Assembly: GCA_015231265.1 (NCBI GenBank)
Contig: JADGBX010000007.1
Span: 1 to 46,334, forward strand
Length of the DNA: 46,334 bases
Direction of reading: 5' to 3'
Source: Magnetococcales bacterium
GTDB taxonomy: Bacteria; Pseudomonadota; Magnetococcia; Magnetococcales; JADGBX01
Part shown: piece after piece, positions 39,548 to 46,334 of the stretch
Layout: the number at the start of each line of letters is the position of its first letter
Numbering within the stretch: the stretch's first letter is position 1
Notes under the pieces: generated by a model
The model's database searches: none
The model's input: the letters and a program-made list of their open reading frames with translations, nothing else
What the model was told of the DNA's origin: nothing
Made by a program: the position numbers and the translations under genes

Positions 39548-42133
39548 TCAGACACTGCGCTTCTTGATCTGATCGGGATACTCAATCCGGTGATGGTAGA
39601 AGCCCAAAGTGAGGACACGACAGAAGGCTTCTTCAATCAATGAGAGTTCTCGCAAGGTTAACTGGCACTCATCCAACTGACCATCACCGATTTTGGAGTT
39701 GATGATCCGCCTGACAAGGGACTGAATATGGGCAGGAGAGGGATTCTTCAACGTTCTGGCAGCCGCTTCCACGGAGTCGGCAATCATGAGAATCCCCGAC
39801 TCGCGAGATTGAGGCCGCGGACCAGGGTAACGAAAATCCTCCTCGGAGACGTGCCCTCCCCGTTTGGAGGCGTCGTGCACCGCCTTATTATAAAAGAATC
39901 TCAAAAGGCCAGTTCCCTGATGCTCTTTAATTGCGTCAAGAATCGGCCCTCCCAACTTGTATTGTGAAGCCAGCTCAACACCGTCCTTGATATGGGACAT
40001 GATCACCTTGGCCGACATGTAAGGGAGAAGATGGTCATGGCGGTTTTCGCCGTGCTGGTTTTCGATAAAATAGTGCGGCTTATTCATCTTGCCGATGTCA
40101 TGATAGAGCGCCATGACTCTTGCCATAAGGGGATTGGCACCGATGGTCTCCGCTGCAGCCTCGGCAAGATTGCCCATCATCACGGAGTGGTGATAGGTAC
40201 CCGGCGCCCGCATAGAGAGCTCTTTAAGTAATGGATGGTCACCAGACGCCAATTCAACAAGACGGGAATCGGTCGTGATATTAAACACCAGCTCAAGAAG
40301 TGGGATGATTGCAAGCCCCAAGAGACCACTGAGGATCCCACTGGTCAACGCCATTGCACATCCGGTAAGAAGATCCCAGGAGGGCAGATTCCCCGTAAGG
40401 GCCTCTACCATTGGAACAGCTATCATCTGGAACAGACCGATCCAGAGCCCTGCGAGCAAAATACCAAAACGATGGCGGCTGGATCGAAGAGTAAATCCCC
40501 CCACCATCGACCCCACCATGAAGTACATGAACAGCGGCAACCCTCCATCCACTTTCAAGGTCATCAGGAATGAGATGATCATACCCACGACCATGGCGCC
40601 ACCAGGCAGAGAGTGCCGTGACCCGATGATAAGAGAGGCAAGTGCTGCTCCCAGGACCGCGGGAGGCAGATAGATTGCCATCTCCACCGGCCACTGGAAC
40701 AGCTCCGCAATCCCCTGCCCGAGTCTCAGGATAAAAACGGATAACAGCGAAACGGAAAGAACGATCGTGCCTAGAAGATAGATGGTTCGTCGATCACTGG
40801 GAAACGCTGCAGATGTTCTGTAGAGAAAACGACGTGCAACAAGAAGCAGTAGGACCAGAAGAGCGATCAGACCCATGACCCGTGAAAGCACGATATTGGA
40901 GAGGTTCTCCTGATTCATCGCATCAATCTTGAGCCGGGCCGCCTCACTGACGATCTCCCCTTCTCGGACGATCATTTCATCCTTGAGTACGCGGAAATAG
41001 ACTGTTTCAACAGCTTCTCGTGCCTTCTCTTGTTGCAATTTGGTCTCTGCCAGATTGAGCACGAAGTTCGGCCTGACATGGGCGTAGACTTCTCTCAAGA
41101 CCCATGCCCTCAAGGTCTCATTGAGCTCCTTCAACGACTCCTGAGCATCTCGACGAAGCAGATGCTTCAAACCCTCAAGATCCATCAATCCAACGGCACC
41201 ACTTCCCTTCTTTTCACCAGAATCCACTACAGAGTGAATCATATAGGAAGAACGAGCCAGATCTTTGAGAACTTCTGGACCGGAAACCACCCGCTTTTTG
41301 TTAAATGGCAACAACCACGCCCTGACCACTTCAACAAATTCGGCATAAGGTTTAATAACCGTTTTGGGTGAAACCAGCTCTACGCGCTGCTCAACAACAG
41401 GAGATGCAGTCTCAAGTGTCGGAACACTCTTTTCAATAATAGGGACGGCAGGAACGGATTTCTCTTCCTCTGCATCGGTAGATTTCTTTGCAGAGCGTTC
41501 CGTTTCCTTGGATGGCTCACTCTTCTTGCTCAAAGCGGGTGAAGGTGGCTCATCTACTGAAACAGCTCCACCTTTATCCTCTTGATGACTTTTCGTTTTC
41601 TGTGTGATGGCAACTTTTCGGACAACAGCGTCAGCTTCCAAAATCTTTTGAAAGGTTTCTGGAGAAATCTCCTCTTCCAACCGCTGGGCAAATCCCTCGC
41701 GAAGCTTGTCAATGGCAGTGACTTTGCCATTTCTTCTCGTCTCCGCCAGCCACGCCAAAGCCTCTTGGAGCTGCCGTGCGATAGGATCCATCATCCCTGA
41801 ATCCCAATCATAGATAGGCAGAACGGATTCGACGGCATCCAGTCGGCGCTGTTCTGTTGTTTCCTGATCTTCGATCAAAATATCCCGGTCGGCTTTGACA
41901 TCACGCAGAGCAATCGTACCTGCTTCAGGCGTGTACCGGGAAAAAGGTGTAATCGGAGAAAAAGTCAGGGTCAGAATCGCTACAAACAGCCAAAAAGCCA
42001 GAAAATCTACAAGCCGTGAATGGCTCAGCCAGATGATCCAACCGCGCTGTCTACGATATCGTCGTCGTGTGACCATTCGTTCAGGAACCTTCGTGACACT
42101 ATTCCGTACCCTGCAACGGGTTGAATCTATCAC
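39548..42133 (-). CDS. pgpH: 7TM-HD (PgpH-like) phosphohydrolase
   Basis: N-terminal TM, extracellular region, multi-TM block, then cytoplasmic HD: GTYHHSVMMGNLAEAAAETIGANPLMARVMALYHDIGKMNKPHYFIENQ ... LMIADSVEAAARTLKNPSP. Start may be 42076. Confidence 0.92.
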   Translation of the reverse strand: MIDSTRCRVRNSVTKVPERMVTRRRYRRQRGWIIWLSHSRLVDFLAFWLFVAILTLTFSPITPFSRYTPEAGTIALRDVKADRDILIEDQETTEQRRLDAVESVLPIYDWDSGMMDPIARQLQEALAWLAETRRNGKVTAIDKLREGFAQRLEEEISPETFQKILEADAVVRKVAITQKTKSHQEDKGGAVSVDEPPSPALSKKSEPSKETERSAKKSTDAEEEKSVPAVPIIEKSVPTLETASPVVEQRVELVSPKTVIKPYAEFVEVVRAWLLPFNKKRVVSGPEVLKDLARSSYMIHSVVDSGEKKGSGAVGLMDLEGLKHLLRRDAQESLKELNETLRAWVLREVYAHVRPNFVLNLAETKLQQEKAREAVETVYFRVLKDEMIVREGEIVSEAARLKIDAMNQENLSNIVLSRVMGLIALLVLLLLVARRFLYRTSAAFPSDRRTIYLLGTIVLSVSLLSVFILRLGQGIAELFQWPVEMAIYLPPAVLGAALASLIIGSRHSLPGGAMVVGMIISFLMTLKVDGGLPLFMYFMVGSMVGGFTLRSSRHRFGILLAGLWIGLFQMIAVPMVEALTGNLPSWDLLTGCAMALTSGILSGLLGLAIIPLLELVFNITTDSRLVELASGDHPLLKELSMRAPGTYHHSVMMGNLAEAAAETIGANPLMARVMALYHDIGKMNKPHYFIENQHGENRHDHLLPYMSAKVIMSHIKDGVELASQYKLGGPILDAIKEHQGTGLLRFFYNKAVHDASKRGGHVSEEDFRYPGPRPQSRESGILMIADSVEAAARTLKNPSPAHIQSLVRRIINSKIGDGQLDECQLTLRELSLIEEAFCRVLTLGFYHHRIEYPDQIKKRSV

Positions 42134-42345
42134 GCTTCAACTGATGGGATTCTCCAGGAAAAAACCAGACATTCCGAGAGAAAGAGTTCTGATTAACCAA
42201 CACTTTTTTCGAAACAGAACCGACAATTCGAAAAAGGGCATGTTTGATCAACAATCCATAAGGGAATAATCAATGCTGCGATTAAACAACCCTCTTGGGA
42301 TAGCAGTCTTTAATGTCCGACGCAAGCGGCTAATATGGGAAGCAG

Positions 42346-43305
42346 CTACGCTTCATGACGGGTATGCGCATCGTATGCACGTACGATTCTTTGCACGAGG
42401 GGACGACGGACAACATCATGATCTGCAAATCGTACCGCTATGATTCCTTTGACTCCATTGAGAATTTTCAGAGCTTCCACAAGACCGGAACGCTTGCCAT
42501 GCGGTAGATCAATCTGAGAAACATCACCGGTCACAACCGCCTGTGACCCTTCACCCAATCGGGTTAGAAACATTTTCATCTGCTCTGAAGTGGTATTTTG
42601 AGCCTCATCGAGAATGACATAAGCATTGCGTAACGTGCGTCCGCGCATGAAAGCGAGTGGAGCAACTTCGATATCTCCACGGCCAATCATGCTATCCACC
42701 TTCTCAAAACCGACCATATCATTGAGTGCATCAAACAGCGGCCTGAGATAGGGATCCACTTTGGCTTGCATGTCTCCTGGCAAAAACCCCAATCTCTCTC
42801 CAGCCTCAACAGCAGGTCGCGTTAATACGACACGCTTGACGGCACCGGATGTCAACGCTGCAACGGCCGCAGCGACAGCAAGAAACGTTTTACCTGTTCC
42901 AGCAGGCCCCTCGGCAATGAGCAGTTCCGCATCATCAAGAGCCTGTATCATGGTGGCCTGCATGGATGTTCTCGGTCGAAGCAACCACCGTGGTGTTTGG
43001 ATCACCAAACTCTCGTCCGTCAGAGAGGCAACGCCATTCTCCTGCTCCTGAGCAGCAAGAAAATCATCAATATCATGTGTCTCGATGGTTTCACCCTGTT
43101 CAAGACGCCGATAGAGGTGATTCAAAAGTTCATGAACACGTTTTGCATCACCATTTGACGAGGAGACGGCAATGGCATTGCCACGATGGTGAATCGTAAC
43201 ACCCAATCGTGTTTCGATCAGAAGAAGATGGGCATCCTCTTCTCCGAAAAGCTGCATGGCCAGTTGATTGTCAGGGAATTGGACCCAAGTGGTTTCAGTT
43301 CTCAT
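42346..43305 (-). CDS. ybeZ: PhoH-like/YbeZ ATPase
   Basis: LIAEGPAGTGKTFLAVAAAVAAL, RVVLTRPAVEAGERLGFLPGDMQAKVDPYLRPLFDAL, NAYVILDEAQNTTSEQMKMFLTRLGEGSQAVVTGDVSQIDLP. Confidence 0.97.
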   Translation of the reverse strand: MRTETTWVQFPDNQLAMQLFGEEDAHLLLIETRLGVTIHHRGNAIAVSSSNGDAKRVHELLNHLYRRLEQGETIETHDIDDFLAAQEQENGVASLTDESLVIQTPRWLLRPRTSMQATMIQALDDAELLIAEGPAGTGKTFLAVAAAVAALTSGAVKRVVLTRPAVEAGERLGFLPGDMQAKVDPYLRPLFDALNDMVGFEKVDSMIGRGDIEVAPLAFMRGRTLRNAYVILDEAQNTTSEQMKMFLTRLGEGSQAVVTGDVSQIDLPHGKRSGLVEALKILNGVKGIIAVRFADHDVVRRPLVQRIVRAYDAHTRHEA

Positions 43306-44711
43306 GAAAACTGCTCACCAGGGGAAAACGTATTGAGTGTCGATGCTGTGCGTCCACGAAGCGAGTTGGGCTTACCCTCTGTTATCATTACATCCACGCG
43401 CCTCCCGACCCAAGATTCCGGCCCATCGAAGTAGACACTGCGGAATGTCGGGGTGCGTCCTGTCAAACGACCCTTGAAGCGCTTATCCACACCCTCAACA
43501 AGAACGGATTCCACCTTCCCGACCCTCTTCTTATTGTGGGCGTATTGATAATGGTTGATCACCTCTTGCAGTCTGGATAGTCTCTCTGCCTTGACCTCTT
43601 CAGGAATATCGTCCGCCAGGGCGGCTGCTTCCGTGCCGGAACGGGGAGAGTATTTGAATGAGTACGCATGGTCATACTGCACTCTGTGCACAAGCTCGAG
43701 TGTTCTCTGAAAGTCGTCTTCCGTCTCACCGGGAAAACCGACAATGAAATCAGAAGCAATGGCAATATCCGGACGAGCGGCACGCAACCGATCAATCCAA
43801 GTTAGATATGCATCAATGGTGTGCCCACGCTTCATTGCAGTCAGTGTGGCATCCGATCCACTTTGAACAGGGAGGTGCATATAGGGACAGAGCTGCTCGA
43901 ACTCTCCGAACACTTCAACAAGATCATCGTTCATATCAACTGGGTGAGAAGTCACGAATCGCAGTCGATCGACTCCCGACAGTGTGATCAATCGACGGAT
44001 CAATAGCGCCAAATCGTGTGTGACGCCATCCTGATCCAAACCGTGATAGGCGTTGACATTCTGCCCCAGAAGAAGAATTTCACCAGCTCCAGAAGAAAGA
44101 TGGTTCTCCACCTCTTTGGTGATTTCCTCAACGGAACGGCTGAATTCACGACCCCGTGTATGCGGAACCACACAGAATGTGCAGAAGCGATCACACCCCT
44201 CCTGAACCGTCACCGGCGCGACAATCTCCGTTGCTGTTGGCAAGCTATCAAGAATCTCGAACTTCTCCTCGACGGCAAAATCGGAATCGGTAAGATGCTT
44301 CTCCCCTTGCACTATACGATCCAGCAACTCAGGCAAACGCTGAAAATTCTGTGGCCCAAAAACGATGTCAACATATGGGGCTCGTCTGAAGATGTGTGTT
44401 CCCTCTGCCTGACCCACACACCCACCAACAGCCATGATAAAAGAGGAACCCTTGTGCATCTTCCGAATACGGCCCAACTCCGAGAAGAGCTTCTCTTCAG
44501 CCTTTTCCCGCACATGACAGGTATTCAAAACCACAAGATCAGCCTCTTCCGGACGTTCCACACTGCGAAGACCGTGAGAGGTGGCTAGAAGCTCTTGAAT
44601 GCGCTGAGAGTCGTGCACATTCATCTGGCAACCAAACGTTTTGACATGCACTGTTTTCAAAGTGGGTCCACCCTGAAGTAAATCGACACGTTCATCTGCA
44701 GATTTTACCAT
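43302..44711 (-). CDS. miaB: tRNA-2-methylthio-N6-dimethylallyladenosine synthase
   Basis: VHVKTFGCQMNVHDSQRI, VQEGCDRFCTFCVVPHTRGREFSRS, LGQNVNAYHG, IASDFIVGFPGETEDDF. Confidence 0.98.
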   Translation of the reverse strand: MVKSADERVDLLQGGPTLKTVHVKTFGCQMNVHDSQRIQELLATSHGLRSVERPEEADLVVLNTCHVREKAEEKLFSELGRIRKMHKGSSFIMAVGGCVGQAEGTHIFRRAPYVDIVFGPQNFQRLPELLDRIVQGEKHLTDSDFAVEEKFEILDSLPTATEIVAPVTVQEGCDRFCTFCVVPHTRGREFSRSVEEITKEVENHLSSGAGEILLLGQNVNAYHGLDQDGVTHDLALLIRRLITLSGVDRLRFVTSHPVDMNDDLVEVFGEFEQLCPYMHLPVQSGSDATLTAMKRGHTIDAYLTWIDRLRAARPDIAIASDFIVGFPGETEDDFQRTLELVHRVQYDHAYSFKYSPRSGTEAAALADDIPEEVKAERLSRLQEVINHYQYAHNKKRVGKVESVLVEGVDKRFKGRLTGRTPTFRSVYFDGPESWVGRRVDVMITEGKPNSLRGRTASTLNTFSPGEQFS

Positions 44712-44764
44712 TTACAAACAGATTTGTCCCGTCATGAAGGAGTATATAGCACTAGGGCGTATTC

Positions 44765-45274
44765 TTATTTAGAACTGTGATCTCTACGTGTCAACTGCTT
44801 CATTGCGTCAACAACAACGCCAGGAACAAATGGCCTGACATCCCCTCCGAACAAGGCAATCTCCTTTATCCTTTGAGAGGAAATCGCCATGGTGCTCTCC
44901 TGTGTCATCAGAAAGACCGACTCCACATCAGGTGCCATTTTCTGATTCATCATCGCCATAGGGTACTCATAGCTAAAATCCTCCGGGCTCCGGAGTCCCC
45001 TTAGGATTGTGCCTGCCTCGTTATTCTGAGCAAACTGGACAACTAATCCGTTAAGTCCTGTGACTTCGACTCTCTTGAGATGCTCAACACTCCTGGAAAT
45101 CAGCTCAATGCGCTGTTCAAAGCTAAAGAGCGACTGTTTCGATAGATTCTCGGCAACCCCGACAATCAATCGATCGAAGAGCTTCTCTCCACGTTCGATA
45201 ATATTCACGTGTCCCAACGTGACAGGATCAAATGTCCCGGGATAGACGGCAATTTTCTTATCAAGACTATGCAT
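44765..45274 (-). CDS. coaD: Pantetheine-phosphate adenylyltransferase
   Basis: AVYPGTFDPVTLGHVNIIERGEKLFDRLIVGVA, GTILRGLRSPEDFSYEYPMAMMN, SSQRIKEIALFGGDV. ATG 45274 chosen over 45310. Confidence 0.97.
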   Translation of the reverse strand: MHSLDKKIAVYPGTFDPVTLGHVNIIERGEKLFDRLIVGVAENLSKQSLFSFEQRIELISRSVEHLKRVEVTGLNGLVVQFAQNNEAGTILRGLRSPEDFSYEYPMAMMNQKMAPDVESVFLMTQESTMAISSQRIKEIALFGGDVRPFVPGVVVDAMKQLTRRDHSSK

Positions 45275-45875
45275 CCGAACTGATATTTCCTTTCCAAGCA
45301 TAGAGATCAATTACTGTCTCACCATACTCCCTGGAACGAAGATGGCCCCACTCCTCAGAGTTATCCAAAGGTCGTTGTCGTTCACTTCGTTCAACAATCA
45401 CTAATGACTCTTCATCCACCAAACCCATCTTCGACAGATGCGTCAACGCATCTTCAATAAGAGAACTTCTTCCATAGGGAGGATCAACAAAAACCAGATC
45501 AACTGCCCTATCAGCATCTCCTAATTTCTCAATAATTGACTTATAAGTTGAATATTTATCTATACTGCCCGCTATGATAACCCCTGAAGATTCACACTGG
45601 CATTTCTTCAGGTTATCCGTTATCAACGCTCGGGCTTTTTTTGATGAATCAATAAACAGCGTCTGTTGAGCCCCCCGAGAGAGCGCTTCCAATCCCAGGG
45701 TTCCACAACCAGCACAGAGATCCAGAACCCGGGCACCGTGCAATCGATCAGCAATCATACTAAAGAGCGCCTCACGCACACGCTGTTGTGTAGGACGTAT
45801 ACTCTCTCCTCTCGGCGCTGCCAACACTCTCCCTCGAAAACGACCTCCCGATATCCTCAACATTGCCTGTCCCAT
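45267..45875 (-). CDS. rsmD: 16S rRNA (guanine(966)-N(2))-methyltransferase RsmD
   Basis: LRISGGRFRGRVLAAPRGESIRPTQQRVREALFSMI, VLDLCAGCGTLGLEALSRGA, DLVFVDPPYGRS. Confidence 0.96.
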   Translation of the reverse strand: MGQAMLRISGGRFRGRVLAAPRGESIRPTQQRVREALFSMIADRLHGARVLDLCAGCGTLGLEALSRGAQQTLFIDSSKKARALITDNLKKCQCESSGVIIAGSIDKYSTYKSIIEKLGDADRAVDLVFVDPPYGRSSLIEDALTHLSKMGLVDEESLVIVERSERQRPLDNSEEWGHLRSREYGETVIDLYAWKGNISSDA

Positions 45876-45923
45876 AGCCCCAAAACAACAAAAGCCCGCA
45901 AGTCGTGAGACTTACGGGCCTAT

Positions 45924-46000
<77 letters not shown>

Positions 46001-46008
46001 TCAAAAAA

Positions 46009-46128
46009 CTTCCTGGCGGTGTCCTACGTTCCCACGCCTTAAGACGCAGTATCATCGGCGCTGAGGGGCTTAACTTCCGAGTTCGGAATGGGATCGGGTG
46101 GTTCCCCCTCGCTATCGCCACCAGGAAG
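46009..46128 (-). rRNA. rrf: 5S ribosomal RNA
   Basis: Minus strand CTTCCTGGTGGCGATAGCGAGGGGGAACCACCCGATCCCATTCCGAACTCGGAAGTTAAGCCCCTCAGCGCCGATGATACTGCG...GTGGGAACGTAGGACACCGCCAGGAAG. Ends approximate. Confidence 0.96.
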
Positions 46129-46252
46129 ATCCTGGTATCGGAGTCAGAATAAACCGTTCAACATCGCTCTTCACGATGTAACGGTCGCTCCGAGTATCGT
46201 CTGCTCTCAGACAATTAAAGGAAATGAGCGTCTCAGTCAAGCACGTTTCATA

Positions 46253-46334
46253 CAAGCCAATGGACCGATTAGTACTAGTAAGCTGCACGCGTTGCCGCGC
46301 TTCCACACCTAGCCTATCAACGTGGTGGTCTCCC
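46253..46334 (-). rRNA. rrl: 23S ribosomal RNA 3' end (partial)
   Basis: Minus strand ...ACGTTGATAGGCTAGGTGTGGAAGCGCGGCAACGCGTGCAGCTTACTAGTACTAATCGGTCCATTGGCTTG is the conserved 23S 3' end; the rest lies off the right edge. Confidence 0.9.

Noticed and set aside
44016-44588. 190-aa plus-strand ORF opposite miaB
   Set aside because: Antisense shadow; miaB frame is unambiguous.
46088-46312. ORFs over the 5S/23S region (46088-46312 +, 46112-46306 -, 45964-46152 +)
   Set aside because: They overlap rRNA and the initiator tRNA, so are not expected to be coding.

Overview
The window is 46.3 kb of ordinary bacterial chromosome, probably proteobacterial, and almost entirely core housekeeping genes. 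Left to right: a partial YhdP/AsmA-like gene (-, runs off the left edge and so is absent from the ORF track), glnE, ilvE, an Arc-like ribbon-helix-helix regulator, ettA, secG, tpiA, a DUF115/TPR protein, the EF-P beta-lysylation set (epmA, efp, epmB), xseA / M23 peptidase / xseB / ispA / dxs / tlyA / Sel1-repeat protein / small conserved-looking ORF, three small uncharacterised ORFs, mutS, a gamma-carbonic-anhydrase-like protein, ppdK, glyS-glyQ, and a minus-strand run lnt-ybeY-pgpH-phoH-miaB-coaD-rsmD. The minus-strand end of an rRNA operon follows: 23S 3' end, 5S, initiator tRNA-Met. I see no CRISPR array, transposase, prophage or defence island. The best non-coding candidate is the gap upstream of the DUF115 gene (about 11940-12081). 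It has a perfect TATAAT, two interleaved complementary segments that could form an H-type pseudoknot, and a terminator-like hairpin with a U tail about 40 nt before the ORF, so it could be a structured leader/attenuator or a small RNA. Other points of interest are a low-annotation segment with orphan small proteins (25.2-27.85 kb), a long acidic tail on SecG, PgpH inside the phoH-ybeY cluster with a charged disordered insert, and an M23 peptidase between xseA and xseB. No clear new multi-gene system was found.
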